A stretch of 64,000 nucleotides of DNA. Source: Crystallibacter degradans (GTDB lineage Bacteria > Actinomycetota > Actinomycetes > Actinomycetales > Micrococcaceae). Below, piece by piece: positions 33,107-41,836 of the stretch. The translations under genes and the position numbers were made by a program. The stretch covers positions 1-64,000 of the forward strand of contig NZ_JABBCH010000012.1 in assembly GCF_012952295.1 (NCBI RefSeq), in the 5' to 3' direction. The number at the start of each line of letters is the position of its first letter. The first letter of the stretch is position 1. Under the pieces are notes generated by a model that was given only the letters and a program-made list of their open reading frames with translations, had not been told where the DNA came from and ran no database searches.

Positions 33107-33970
33107 ATGAGCGCTGATTCCACTCCCGTGTCCGTTGCCGCCGAAACCGCCATCACCGGAGCCACCGGCTCCCTGGGCGGCACGGTTGCCCGGCTGCTCT
33201 CCGAGGCGGGAGTCCCGGCACGACTGATCGTGCGGGATGAGGTCAAGGCCCCGAAACTTCAAGGAACGACGACGGCGCAGGCCGACTTTGGCGACAAGGC
33301 CGCCTCCCGCCGTGCTTTGGAAGGCATCAAGACGCTCTTCATGGTCTCCGCGTCCGAGTCCGAGGACCGCCTTGAGCAGCACTCCACTTTCATCGACGCC
33401 GCCGTGGAGGCCGGCGTCGAGCACATTGTCTATACCTCGTTCTTCGGCGCCGGACCGGACGCCACCTTCACCCTGGCCCGGACCCACTACGCCACCGAGC
33501 AGAAACTGCGGGAAACGGGCCGCAAGCACACGCTGCTGCGGAACAACTTTTACGCCGACATCCTGCCGCACTTCGCCGACGAAAACGGCGTCATCCGCGG
33601 CCCGGCCGGCGACGGCAAGGCCGGCTTCGTGGCCCGCGAGGATGTTGCCCGCGCCGCAGCGGCGATCCTGCAGCAGCCTGTGGCGCACGCCGGTTTCGTA
33701 TACGAGCTCACCGGGCCGGAATCAATAAACCTGACCGAAGCGGCAGCCATCATTGCCGACGCAACGGGCCGGCCGACGTCGTTCCTCAATGAATCGGTGG
33801 AGGAAGCGTATGCCTCCCGGGCGCACTACGGCGCGCCGGACTGGCAGCTGGACGCGTGGGTAAGCACCTACACGGCGATCGCCAACGGCGAGCTGGACAA
33901 GACAACCAACGACGTCGAGCTGCTCACCGGCCGTCCGCCGCTGAGCCTCCGGGACCTGCTTACCAAGTAG
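33107..33970 (+). CDS. NmrA-like NAD(P)-binding oxidoreductase (QorB type)
   Basis: This 287-aa protein opens with the atypical-SDR Rossmann motif ITGATGSLGGTVARLL. HIVYTSFFGA, THYATEQKLRETGRKHTLLR and FVAREDVARAAAAIL follow in family order, matching NmrA/QorB quinone-reductase-like proteins. It lacks a YxxxK pair in the classical place, as usual for NmrA forms. Members sense NADP(H) or reduce quinones. It is divergent from the SGNH hydrolase. Confidence 0.88.
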   Translation: MSADSTPVSVAAETAITGATGSLGGTVARLLSEAGVPARLIVRDEVKAPKLQGTTTAQADFGDKAASRRALEGIKTLFMVSASESEDRLEQHSTFIDAAVEAGVEHIVYTSFFGAGPDATFTLARTHYATEQKLRETGRKHTLLRNNFYADILPHFADENGVIRGPAGDGKAGFVAREDVARAAAAILQQPVAHAGFVYELTGPESINLTEAAAIIADATGRPTSFLNESVEEAYASRAHYGAPDWQLDAWVSTYTAIANGELDKTTNDVELLTGRPPLSLRDLLTK

Positions 33971-33989
33971 TCCCCGGCGCCCGAGAAAC

Positions 33990-34835
33990 CTACGCGTTCC
34001 AGAGTCCGTAGGAGTCGGCCAACGAGGAGATCTTTTCGGCGCGGGCCAGTCGCGGCAGGTAGGAACCGTCCCCCACCACGGCGCCGGCGGCATGCGCGTC
34101 CAGAAGTTCGTGCGCCCAGCGGATTTCGGACTCGCTCGGCGAAAGCGACTTGTTGATCGTGTCAGCGGCATCCAGCAGCAGGCACAGCTTGCCGGTCATG
34201 CCCATGGACGCCGTGACCTTGCAGGCCTGCTTCAGGTCATCGCCCAGCGCGCCCACGGTGGGGCCGTCGATCGGGCCGGGCAGCTGCCCCACGCGGGACG
34301 CGATCACCAGGCGGGAGCGCGCGTAGGCCAGCGCCATCGGATCGTCGCTGGCGCCAGTGTCCTTGCGGAAGTCGCCCACGCCAAAGGCCAGGCGGAAGGT
34401 GCCCGGAGCGCGCGCAATGTCGGTGGCGTTCTCGACGCCGATGGCCGATTCGATGAGCGCGAGCACCGGTGTGCCGGCCTGCAGCCGCATGGCGGTGTGC
34501 GTGACCTGGTCCGGGCGCTCGGTCATGGCCAGCATGACACCGCGCAAACCCGGAGCCTTGGACAGCGCCGCCAGGTCATCGGCCCAGTACTCGGTATCGA
34601 TGCCGTTGACCCGGACCCAGGCCGTCATACCGGTGGACAGCGCTTCCACCACGCGTTCGCGCGCTTCAGCCTTGCCTGGCGCCGGCACTGCGTCTTCCAT
34701 GTCGAAGATCACCGAATCGGCTTCCGACGCCAACGCCGGAGCGAAATTGGCTTCATCGGCGGCCGAGGCGAGGAGCCAGGAACGGGAAAGTTTTGCAGGC
34801 AGTGCTGCGGCGCGGCTGTTTCTGAACGTGGGCAT
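33990..34835 (-). CDS. CitE-like HpcH/HpaI aldolase/citrate lyase family protein
   Basis: This 281-aa TIM barrel has DSVIFDMEDAVPAPGKAEAR (about 40-59), the metal-binding region, ALIESAIGVENA, and RLAFGVGDFRKDTG. Stand-alone CitE-like proteins without citrate lyase partners act on 3-methylmalyl/citramalyl/malyl-CoA or similar esters. The C-terminal ~35 residues (SYLPRLARAEKISSLADSYG) are variable. It is convergent with the NmrA gene, 19 bp between stops. Substrate is unassigned. Confidence 0.85.
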   Translation of the reverse strand: MPTFRNSRAAALPAKLSRSWLLASAADEANFAPALASEADSVIFDMEDAVPAPGKAEARERVVEALSTGMTAWVRVNGIDTEYWADDLAALSKAPGLRGVMLAMTERPDQVTHTAMRLQAGTPVLALIESAIGVENATDIARAPGTFRLAFGVGDFRKDTGASDDPMALAYARSRLVIASRVGQLPGPIDGPTVGALGDDLKQACKVTASMGMTGKLCLLLDAADTINKSLSPSESEIRWAHELLDAHAAGAVVGDGSYLPRLARAEKISSLADSYGLWNA

Positions 34836-34975
34836 ACCTAGAGCCTACTTAACGCGGGCGCAACCGGCTAACATCCTGAGTGAAGAATGCGGCCAACATC
34901 ACGCGGTTTACGCGGTTCGGGGTGCCCACGGCCCGGCGCCCGGCGTGCGTAGCAGCTGTGGCCTAAGGTGTGACT

Positions 34976-35356
34976 ATGGCGCAGTTGAAACCCCGCACCA
35001 CCGACGCTTTGTCCGACGCCGAGTCCAAGCGGCTGGCCCGGGCCCTGGCGGACAGCGATGATGTGACCGTTTTCGTCAACGGCACCACGGTGAAGCTTCC
35101 CGCCCAGGCGTGCAACGCCGTCGTCGATGTTTTGCAGCGCTTTGCCCAGGGCGATGCGGTCATGGTCAGTTCGGCCGAGGATCTGCTCAACACCTCGCAG
35201 GCGGCCGAAGTCGCCGGCGTTTCGCTCACGTACATGCGGCGGCTGACCGATGCCGGGACCATCCCGGTGGAATACCGCGGCACGCACCGGCGCATCCGGC
35301 TGCGCGATGTGCTCGCCTGGCTCGGAACCCGTGAGCAGAAACAGCCGCAGGGCTGA
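34976..35356 (+). CDS. Excisionase-like HTH (MerR-like) DNA-binding protein
   Basis: ATG 34976 gives 126 aa. The C-terminal half is a DNA-binding winged helix: DLLNTSQAAEVAGVSLTYMR, then RLTDAGTIPVEYRGTHRRIR and LRDVLAWL. The N-terminal half carries VFVNGTTVKLPAQACNAVVD and may dimerise or bind a partner. This architecture is common in antitoxin-like proteins; a toxin (PIN domain) usually follows, but the next gene is an unrelated FMN reductase. It might be a stand-alone regulator. Confidence 0.75.
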   Translation: MAQLKPRTTDALSDAESKRLARALADSDDVTVFVNGTTVKLPAQACNAVVDVLQRFAQGDAVMVSSAEDLLNTSQAAEVAGVSLTYMRRLTDAGTIPVEYRGTHRRIRLRDVLAWLGTREQKQPQG

Positions 35357-35480
35357 GCGAACGGCGCATTCCCAGCCTCCAGTGAGGGGAAACACAGGGC
35401 GAGACGGCCGTTGTGGGGAATGGTCGCGGGGAAGTACGTGGTTATCCACGGTGCACGTACTACTTTGTCTAGGAGATTCA

Positions 35481-36041
35481 ATGAGCATCAAGGTCCTGAC
35501 CCTCGTCGGCAGCCTTCGCAGCGATTCCATCAACCGCCAGCTGGCCGAAACCGCCGCAACGGTTGCCCCGGAAGGTACCGACGTACGGATCTACGACGGC
35601 CTCGAGAACATCCCGTTCTATAACGAGGACCTGGACGTTGAAGGCTCTGTTCCGGCAGCGGCCGAGGCACTGCGCGAGGCCGCCAAGGAAGCCGACGCCG
35701 TGCTGCTGGTCTCCCCCGAATACAACGGCACCACCCCGGCCGTGCTGAACAACGCCATCGACTGGCTGTCCCGCCCGTTCGGCGCCGGCGCTCTGAACGG
35801 CATGCCGGCGGCCGTCATCGGCACCTCCCCCTCGCCTTACGGTGCGCAGTGGGCGCACGACGACGCACGCAAGGCGCTGGGGATCGCCCAGGCCAAGGTG
35901 CTCGAGGACGCCAAGCTTTCCATCGGCGCCCGCTTCGAGGTCTTCGCCACGACCCATCCGAAGGACCACGCCGAATCGGCCGCCGAGATCGCCGGCATTG
36001 TCTCCGCCCTGGCCGGCGCGGTGGAACTGGTCAACGCGTAA
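35481..36041 (+). CDS. NADPH-dependent FMN reductase
   Basis: AGGAG lies five bases before the ATG at 35481, giving 186 aa. The flavodoxin-like fold shows GSLRSDSINRQLAE (phosphate loop) at about 10-23 and SPEYNGTTPAVLNNAIDWLS at about 78-97. SPSPYGAQWAHDD is also present. Family members reduce FMN, quinones, azo dyes or chromate. It lies after the HTH protein gene with 124 bp between them and ends at a terminator. Confidence 0.9.
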   Translation: MSIKVLTLVGSLRSDSINRQLAETAATVAPEGTDVRIYDGLENIPFYNEDLDVEGSVPAAAEALREAAKEADAVLLVSPEYNGTTPAVLNNAIDWLSRPFGAGALNGMPAAVIGTSPSPYGAQWAHDDARKALGIAQAKVLEDAKLSIGARFEVFATTHPKDHAESAAEIAGIVSALAGAVELVNA

Positions 36042-36060
36042 GCATCTTCGCCAGGCACCG

Positions 36061-36113
36061 AGCGGAGAGCGTCCGTAGCTGGCATCAGCGAGTGCGGCGG
36101 CTCTCCGCTTTTG
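36061..36113 (+). terminator. Terminator of the FMN reductase gene
   Basis: AGCGGAGAGC (36061-36070) pairs with GCTCTCCGCT (36100-36109) followed by TTTTGCTTT. The loop of 29 nt is long, so an inner structure is likely. Confidence 0.75.
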
Positions 36114-36201
36114 CTTTCCGGGTTCTGCACGGGCGCGGGAGCCCTTAGGCTGAGGGTCTGGCAATACCACCAACGCTTCAGAAACGATCACAGGAGGTTC
36201 C

Positions 36202-37035
36202 GTGAGCGTAGAACTTGCTCCGATCATTGAGCTGCGGAACGGTGCCAAGCTGCCGTTTCTTGGCCTTGGCACCTGGCCCATGGACAATTCCGAAACGGCC
36301 GATGCGGTAGAGGCTGCCCTGAAAATCGGTTACCGGATGATCGATACCGCCGAGAACTACGGCAACGAACAAGGGGTCGGCGACGGCCTGCGGCGCAGCG
36401 GGCTGGACCGCAGCGACGTCTTCCTGACCAGCAAGTTCAATAAGGAATGGCACAGTTACGACGGCGTTGAGCAGGCTTTCGACGCCAGTGCCCGCCGGCT
36501 GGGCGTCGAGTACATCGACCTGCTGCTCATCCACTGGCCCAATCCTGCCCAGGACCGGTACGTCGATGCTTTCGCTGGCATGACAAAGCTGCTGTCGGAC
36601 GGCCGGGTCCGGGCCATCGGCACCTCCAATTTCAAGCCGGCCCATCTGCAGCACCTTTTCGATTCGGGCCTGGTGCCGGAGGTCAACCAGATCCAGCTGG
36701 ACCCGCGACACACCCGGCAGGACATTGTCGCCATCCACCAGGAACGCGGCATCGCCACACAGGCCTGGAGCCCCATCGGCCGCGGCGGCGACCTGCTCAA
36801 GGAGCCGGTCATCAGGGAGCTGGCCGAAAAGTACCAGAAGACACCGGCCCAGATCGTGCTGCGCTGGCACACCCTGCTGGGGCACGTCGTCATCCCCAAG
36901 TCGTCGAATCCGCAGCGGCTGGCAGAGAACTTCAGCATCTTCGACTTTGTCCTCACCGGTGACGAGCTGCGCCGGATCAGCGCCATGGACACCGGCGACG
37001 AGGAAATTCTCGACGCCGACAGGTTCGGCCACTAG
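36202..37035 (+). CDS. Aldo/keto reductase
   Basis: The GTG at 36202 has AGGAGG five bases upstream, giving 277 aa. The tetrad Asp48, Tyr53, Lys78 (TSKFNK) and His111 (LIHWPN) is complete, and IPKSSNPQRLAENF is the NADP-binding end. It resembles the 9702-10532 protein but the two are clearly diverged. A bidirectional terminator separates it from the convergent SBP gene. The substrate is unknown. Confidence 0.92.
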   Translation: MSVELAPIIELRNGAKLPFLGLGTWPMDNSETADAVEAALKIGYRMIDTAENYGNEQGVGDGLRRSGLDRSDVFLTSKFNKEWHSYDGVEQAFDASARRLGVEYIDLLLIHWPNPAQDRYVDAFAGMTKLLSDGRVRAIGTSNFKPAHLQHLFDSGLVPEVNQIQLDPRHTRQDIVAIHQERGIATQAWSPIGRGGDLLKEPVIRELAEKYQKTPAQIVLRWHTLLGHVVIPKSSNPQRLAENFSIFDFVLTGDELRRISAMDTGDEEILDADRFGH

Positions 37036-37049
37036 GCTGCCGGACACAC

Positions 37050-37085
37050 AGCTGGGCGGCTCCCCATGTAGGGAACCGCCCAGCT
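37050..37085. terminator. Bidirectional terminator between aldo/keto reductase and SBP genes
   Basis: AGCTGGGCGG (37050-37059) pairs with CCGCCCAGCT (37076-37085), then TCCC with GGGA inside after one mismatch; loop CATGTA. It lies between converging stops at 37035 and 37105. No T-run. Confidence 0.65.
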
Positions 37086-37104
37086 GTTGGCGATGTGCCG
37101 GCTG

Positions 37105-38094
37105 CTACTGCACGGTCATGGCAGCCACGTCGGGCGCGCTGTCCACGTACTCGTATTTGACCATCAGTTCGCCCATGTCACTCAGCACCTGTGTGGGCAC
37201 TTCGCCGTCGAACGTTTCCATCTTCAGGTCCTTGGCCACGGCCTCGTCCATGCCCATAAACTTCGGTAGCACGGCCCGCACGCCTTCCGGATCCGCCTCC
37301 GCCGCGGCCAAGGTCTCGGTCACTGCAGCCTTGAAGTCCGCCACAATTTCCGGGTTCTCCTCCGCGTAGCTGCCGCTGGTGAACGTCACCATGGTCGGCA
37401 GGCCGGGCAGGGCCTTCTGGTTCGGGTAGCCCACCAGCTTGTAGTTCTCGTTGGCCAGCGCCCGTGACTGGAATGGCTCCGGGATCCAGATGGCGTCAAC
37501 GTTGCCGCGTTCCAGCTGCGCTTCCATATCAGGGAAAGGCATCTCACTGAACTTCAGCGCTGACGGATCTCCGCCGTCGATTGCCGCGCTTTCCATGATC
37601 GTCAGGTCGCCCTGCGTCTTGAGTGTGTTGACGGCGGTGGTCTTGCCTTCCAGATCCGCAAAATCTTCGATGCCTGAGTCCGCCTTGGTGACCACGGCGT
37701 TGATGTCTTCGCCTTCAGCTTTGGAGTTGCTGTAACCAGAGACGATCTTCATGTCCAGGCCCTTGTTGACGGCGGTCATCACCGACAGTGGATTGCCCAC
37801 CGCGAAGTTCATTGTTCCGGTGGAGACAGCCGGCAGCATCGCTGCGCCGCCCTGGCCCGTCTGCAGCTCCACATTCAGTCCGTGCTTTTCGAAAATCCCC
37901 TCATCGATGCCGTACTGCATCGCGGCGGAGGGGGCAATCGTGAGGACTCCGACGGTGACGTCCTGCAGACCGCCGCTGGCGCCAGCGCTACCTTCCGGCG
38001 CCTCAGATCCTGAAGGTGAACCCGAGCCGCAACCAGTCAGGGCCAGGGCGATAATGGCGCCGCCGGCAAGAACTTTGGAGAAATGCCTTTTCAT
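37105..38094 (-). CDS. SsuA/NMT1-type ABC substrate-binding lipoprotein, catabolic-operon copy
   Basis: This 329-aa protein starts with a lipoprotein signal (MKRHFSKVLAGGAIIALALT, lipobox LTGC, Cys22) and a Gly/Ser linker. The mature part fits periplasmic-binding type 2 domains of the nitrate/sulfonate/taurine group: GIFEKHGLNVELQTGQGGAA and AVGNPLSVMTAVNKG. It is the last gene of the SDR-amidohydrolase-ACAD-MaoC run, 66 bp after maoC. It probably feeds the transporter at 42397-45860, which has its own SBP; the two are diverged paralogues. Confidence 0.88.
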   Translation of the reverse strand: MKRHFSKVLAGGAIIALALTGCGSGSPSGSEAPEGSAGASGGLQDVTVGVLTIAPSAAMQYGIDEGIFEKHGLNVELQTGQGGAAMLPAVSTGTMNFAVGNPLSVMTAVNKGLDMKIVSGYSNSKAEGEDINAVVTKADSGIEDFADLEGKTTAVNTLKTQGDLTIMESAAIDGGDPSALKFSEMPFPDMEAQLERGNVDAIWIPEPFQSRALANENYKLVGYPNQKALPGLPTMVTFTSGSYAEENPEIVADFKAAVTETLAAAEADPEGVRAVLPKFMGMDEAVAKDLKMETFDGEVPTQVLSDMGELMVKYEYVDSAPDVAAMTVQ

Positions 38095-38160
38095 AATGAG
38101 CCTCTTCCGTGAGGTGGGTAGTGTGACTTCGCCCGGACGCTGACTTGTCCTGACGCGGGG

Positions 38161-38616
38161 TTAGGCGTAGAAGCGGGCGAGGAATTCCGCGACGACGGCG
38201 GGACGTTCCTCGCCTTCGATCTCGATGGTGTTGCTGGTCTTGATCTGCACGCCGCCCTTGACCTCGGTGACTTCGGCGATGACGGAGTGCAGGCGGACCT
38301 TGGCACCGACCTTGACCGGGTTGGTGAAGCGCACACGGTCCAGTCCGTAGTTGACCTTGGTCTTGACGCCCTCGACGTCGAACAGCTCGCTCCACAGCGG
38401 GATGATGAGCGAGAGGCTCAGGAAGCCGTGCGCGATCGGGGCGCCGAAAGGACCGTCCTTGGCCTTCTCCGGGTCGGTGTGGATCCACTGGTGGTCGTTG
38501 GTGGCATCGGCGAAGGTGTTGATCTGGTCCTGGGTGATCTCATGGTAATCGGTGTAGCCGAGGTCCTTGCCGACAAGCCCGGACAGTTCTTCGAAAGTGA
38601 CAACGAGGTTGCTCAT
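38161..38616 (-). CDS. MaoC-family enoyl-CoA hydratase
   Basis: This 151-aa hotdog-fold protein carries the hydratase-2 motif NDHQWIHTDPEKA, then GPFGAPIAHGFLSLSL, with Asp and His in the expected places. It hydrates trans-2-enoyl-CoA to a 3-hydroxyacyl-CoA. The start MSNLVVTFEELSGLVGKDLG and AGGAGCATCTT upstream support the ATG. It lies 44 nt after the acyl-CoA dehydrogenase gene, forming dehydrogenase-hydratase-SDR for beta-oxidation-like steps. Confidence 0.9.
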   Translation of the reverse strand: MSNLVVTFEELSGLVGKDLGYTDYHEITQDQINTFADATNDHQWIHTDPEKAKDGPFGAPIAHGFLSLSLIIPLWSELFDVEGVKTKVNYGLDRVRFTNPVKVGAKVRLHSVIAEVTEVKGGVQIKTSNTIEIEGEERPAVVAEFLARFYA

Positions 38617-38660
38617 AAGATGCTCCTGAAAAAGTAGATGTTGATGGTATTGACGAATTT

Positions 38661-39872
38661 CTAGCGGAAGGCGCCCTTGCCCGTGATGGCCCGACCGACG
38701 ATCAGCGCATTGATCTCATGCGTGCCTTCGTAGGAATAGACGGCTTCGGCGTCGGCGTGGAAACGTGCGACGTCGGTGTCCAGCGTGATCCCGTTGCCGC
38801 CGACCACTTCGCGGGCCAGGGCTACGGTTTCGCGCATTCGGGCGCAGCAGAACATCTTGGCCAACGCGGAATTCTCGTCCGCGTAGATGCCCTGGTCCTG
38901 CTGCTGGGTCAGCCGCACCACCATGCCAAGGGAAGCGGTAACGTTGCCCAGCATGGTGGCCAGCTTCTCCTGGACCAGTTGGAAGCTGCCGAGGCTCTTG
39001 CCGAACTGCTCGCGCTGCTTTACGTAGCGCACTGCTGCCTCATAGGCCCCGGCCTGCAGGCCGGCGGCGATCCATGCCACGTCCGAGCGCATGTTCCGCA
39101 GCATTGCGGCGACGTCGGCGAAGGAGTTGACGTTCTGCAACCGCGCAGACTCCGGCACGGTGACATCCCGGAAGTCGATATCAGCGTTCTGCATCAGGCG
39201 AAGCGAGGTCTTCCGGTGGATCTTGGAGATGGTCACGCCCGGCGCGTCGGTGGGAACCAGGAAGGCCTTGACCTGCTGGTCTGCCTCGTCGCGGGCGAAA
39301 ACTGCCAGCACGTCGGCGGAGGCGGCTCCCCCGATCCAGCGTTTGGCGCCGTTAATGGTCCAGGTGTCCCCGTCCCGCCGGGCACTGGTTTCCAGCCCGC
39401 CGGCGATATCCGAGCCGTGGTCCGGCTCGGTCAGCGCGAAGACGCCTTTGTGCTCAAAGGAGCGGATCTTCGGGTCCAGCTCCGCGGCCTGCTCGGCACT
39501 GCCGCCGAGGTTGACCGCGGTCCGGAACAGGCCGGACTGGGCATTGTAGAACGTGGCCACGGAAGCATCCGTGCGGGCCAGCTCGAAGTTTCGGAAGCCC
39601 GCATAGAGTCCGCTGGCGGTCGCACCGCCGTCGCCGGGCTGCGAGGGCTCCATCAGGTTCAGATCGAACAGCGGCTGCGCAATCTGATACGGAAACTCTC
39701 CCGCTTCCCAATACTCGGCCAGCAGCGGGTGGACCTGCTCGTCCAGCACCTTGCGCAGCCGTCCCAGCACCGCCAGTTCGTTCTCGGTGAGCAGGGACGA
39801 GAAGCCGTACTGGTCCGACGGGTAGAACCGTCCCGCCGTGGCTCCGGCCCGTACGTCCGCAGCCACGCTCAT
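38661..39872 (-). CDS. Acyl-CoA dehydrogenase, glutaryl-CoA-dehydrogenase-like
   Basis: ATG 39872 overlaps the previous stop by four bases and gives 403 aa. All-alpha N-terminal, beta and C-terminal alpha domains are present. FAD-binding FALTEPDHGSDIAG and WTINGAKRWIGGA are typical. The end VYSYEGTHEINALIVGRAIT resembles the glutaryl-CoA dehydrogenase group, including the catalytic Glu in YEGT. The true acyl group may be another mid-sized or dicarboxylic CoA ester. No CoA ligase or electron-transfer flavoprotein gene is adjacent. Confidence 0.9.
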   Translation of the reverse strand: MSVAADVRAGATAGRFYPSDQYGFSSLLTENELAVLGRLRKVLDEQVHPLLAEYWEAGEFPYQIAQPLFDLNLMEPSQPGDGGATASGLYAGFRNFELARTDASVATFYNAQSGLFRTAVNLGGSAEQAAELDPKIRSFEHKGVFALTEPDHGSDIAGGLETSARRDGDTWTINGAKRWIGGAASADVLAVFARDEADQQVKAFLVPTDAPGVTISKIHRKTSLRLMQNADIDFRDVTVPESARLQNVNSFADVAAMLRNMRSDVAWIAAGLQAGAYEAAVRYVKQREQFGKSLGSFQLVQEKLATMLGNVTASLGMVVRLTQQQDQGIYADENSALAKMFCCARMRETVALAREVVGGNGITLDTDVARFHADAEAVYSYEGTHEINALIVGRAITGKGAFR

Positions 39873-40774
39873 GCCTTTTTCCCGGCCTCGAGGCCGAGCA
39901 GCTTCACGGCGTTGGCCTTCAGGATCTTCGGCCGGACTTCGTCCTTCAGCGGCAGGTCGGCGAACGCGCTGAGCCATTTCTGCGGGGTGATCAGCGGGTA
40001 GTCGGTACCGAAGAGTACCTTGTCCTGCAGTACCGAGTTGGACATCTTGACCAGCGACTCCGGGAAGTACTTCGGGGACCAGCCGGAGAGGTCGATGAAG
40101 ACGTTTGCCTTATGCGTGGCAATCGAGTTCGCCTCGTCCTGCCAAGGCACCGAGGGGTGGGCCATGATGATCTGGAACTCCGGGAAATCCGCTGCGACGG
40201 CGTCGAGCAGCAGCGGGTTGGAATAGGCCAGCTTGATGCCGTAGCCGCCGGGCAGTCCGGCGCCCATGCCGTTCTGGCCGGTGTGGAAGATTGCCGGCAG
40301 ACCGATCTCCTGCAGCGCCTCCCAGAGCGGGTAGTACTGCTCATCGCTCGGGTCGAAGCCCTGCAGGCTGGGGTGGAACTTGAAGCCGCGCACGCCGTAG
40401 TCGCTGGCGAGCCGCTTGGCCCGGTCGATCGCATCCGCACCGGTCAGCGGGTCTACGGAGCCGAACGGGATCAGCACGTCGTTGTTCCGCGCCGCGCCCT
40501 CGACAATGTCCTCGATGCTGTTGGGCTCGCGCTTGAGCTTGGTCCGCGCGTCGACGGTGAAGACGACGGCGGCCATGTTCAGCGCGCGGTAGGTTTCCGC
40601 GATGCTGTCCAGGGACGGCGTGCGCTCCTCGGCCTTGAAATACTTGCTCGACGCGTCGTTCAGCACCGGAGGCAGGGACACATGGCCGCAGTTGTCGACC
40701 TCCACATGCACGTGCATATCGACCGCTTCGATTGCCGAGGCGTCGATCCCGAGTTCGTATGCCGTCGCTGCCAT
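39869..40774 (-). CDS. Amidohydrolase-2 (ACMSD-like TIM barrel) protein
   Basis: This 301-aa metal-dependent hydrolase or decarboxylase has the DMHVHVEVD metal motif at about residues 18-27, RGFKFHPSLQGFDPSD, IFHTGQNGMG, IIMAHPSVPW and LFGTDYPLITP with the metal Asp. This order fits the ACMSD/gamma-resorcylate decarboxylase/2-pyrone-4,6-dicarboxylate lactonase-like group. It lies two bp after the SDR gene and overlaps the ACAD gene. It may decarboxylate or hydrolyse the ring product of the operon; the reaction is unassigned. Confidence 0.85.
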   Translation of the reverse strand: MAATAYELGIDASAIEAVDMHVHVEVDNCGHVSLPPVLNDASSKYFKAEERTPSLDSIAETYRALNMAAVVFTVDARTKLKREPNSIEDIVEGAARNNDVLIPFGSVDPLTGADAIDRAKRLASDYGVRGFKFHPSLQGFDPSDEQYYPLWEALQEIGLPAIFHTGQNGMGAGLPGGYGIKLAYSNPLLLDAVAADFPEFQIIMAHPSVPWQDEANSIATHKANVFIDLSGWSPKYFPESLVKMSNSVLQDKVLFGTDYPLITPQKWLSAFADLPLKDEVRPKILKANAVKLLGLEAGKKA

Positions 40775-40776
40775 GT

Positions 40777-41712
40777 TTACTTCGCTCCCGCTGCCTCGGG
40801 CTGCAGGTCGGCGGGCAGTTCCGGGAAGGTCTCGCCTACGCTCTGCAACCGCTCGCCGAAGAGATCATCGAACCGCTCGAGCAGTTCCTCGTAGCTCCAG
40901 CCGCCGTCCTTGTACTCGGTGGCTACTGCTTCCGGGTGCGACCACAACTGTAGGCGGTCGCCGCCGATCCCGATCGCTTGGCCGGTTACCTTGCCCGCGG
41001 CGTCGGAGGCGAGGAAGGCAACCAGCCCGGCAACGTCGTCGGCCGTTCCAAAGCCCAGGTCCTTACGGAAGAAGTCCGGCATGGCCTCGCCGCGCTCGTC
41101 GGCCTCCACAGCTTTCTGGAAGAACGGAACGGTCTTGGTCATGGCCGTCGCCGCCACCGGAATGATCGCGTTGGCGGTGACGCCAGCCTTCTTCATTTCC
41201 AGCGCCCAGGTGCGGACCATACCGACAATGCCGGCCTTCGCGGCGGCGTAGTTGGTCTGGCCGAAGTTGCCGCGCTGCCCGGTCGGGGACCCGATGGTGA
41301 TGATGCGGCCGGCGACTTTGTTTGCCTTGAAATAGGCGTAGGCCTCGCGGACGCAGGTGAAGGTCCCGCGCAGATGCACGTTGATGACCAGGTCGAAGTC
41401 TTCATCGGTCATCTTCAGCAGGGACTTATCCCGCAGCACGCCCGCGTTGGTGACCAGGATATCCAGCCCGCCGAAGGACTCGACGGCGGTCTTGACCAAC
41501 TGCTGCGCGGTCTCGGTGGAACCGACGGGAGCGACAACGGCCACGGCCTTGCCGCCGGCACCGGTGATGCTCTCGACGGCCTCGCGGGCTACCTGCTCGT
41601 CAACATCATTAATAACGACGGCGGCCCCCTGGCGGGCGAGCTCCTGAGCATAGGCTAGACCCAGTCCGCGACCGCTACCGGTAACAATGGCTACTTTTCC
41701 TGCCAGCGACAT
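40777..41712 (-). CDS. SDR oxidoreductase, MFE-like (3-hydroxyacyl-CoA dehydrogenase-type)
   Basis: This 311-aa SDR has TGSGRGLGLAYA at about 11-22, NAGVLRDKS and TIGSPTGQRGNFGQTNYAAAK with the Ser-Tyr-Lys triad. The final ~50 residues (WSYEELLERFDDLFGERLQS) extend beyond classical ~250-aa SDRs, as in the dehydrogenase domain of peroxisomal multifunctional enzymes. First gene of the minus-strand run. A MarR gene is divergent across 124 bp with an inverted repeat. Confidence 0.88.
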   Translation of the reverse strand: MSLAGKVAIVTGSGRGLGLAYAQELARQGAAVVINDVDEQVAREAVESITGAGGKAVAVVAPVGSTETAQQLVKTAVESFGGLDILVTNAGVLRDKSLLKMTDEDFDLVINVHLRGTFTCVREAYAYFKANKVAGRIITIGSPTGQRGNFGQTNYAAAKAGIVGMVRTWALEMKKAGVTANAIIPVAATAMTKTVPFFQKAVEADERGEAMPDFFRKDLGFGTADDVAGLVAFLASDAAGKVTGQAIGIGGDRLQLWSHPEAVATEYKDGGWSYEELLERFDDLFGERLQSVGETFPELPADLQPEAAGAK

Positions 41713-41774
41713 CTAAAGCTCCTTCGCTTCCACCGGCCTTGGACCGGTGTTTCGGGGTTATCCTGAACTAAGAC

Positions 41775-41795
41775 CAATGACAACGTATATCATTG
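41775..41795. promoter_or_regulatory. Candidate MarR operator between SDR operon and marR gene
   Basis: CAATGA (41775-41780) and TCATTG (41790-41795) are perfect 6-bp arms nine bp apart. The site is 42 bp upstream of marR and 63 bp upstream of the SDR start, overlapping likely promoter DNA in both directions. MarR dimers commonly bind dyads of this span. Confidence 0.6.
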
Positions 41796-41836
41796 AAAAA
41801 GTCAACAGTATTGAACCGATCAACGGATGAGGAACG

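Noticed and set aside
33019-33246. Longer N-terminus for the SGNH hydrolase
   Set aside because: The extension overlaps the divergent NmrA gene and encodes no signal peptide or domain; the SGNH motif begins right after GTG 33018.
34976-35356. Excisionase-like HTH as evidence of a prophage
   Set aside because: No integrase, attachment site or phage structural genes nearby; similar domains are common in chromosomal regulators and antitoxins.
38718-40001. 427-aa plus-strand frame over the acyl-CoA dehydrogenase
   Set aside because: No recognisable motif; the minus-strand gene has FAD and catalytic motifs and operon overlap.
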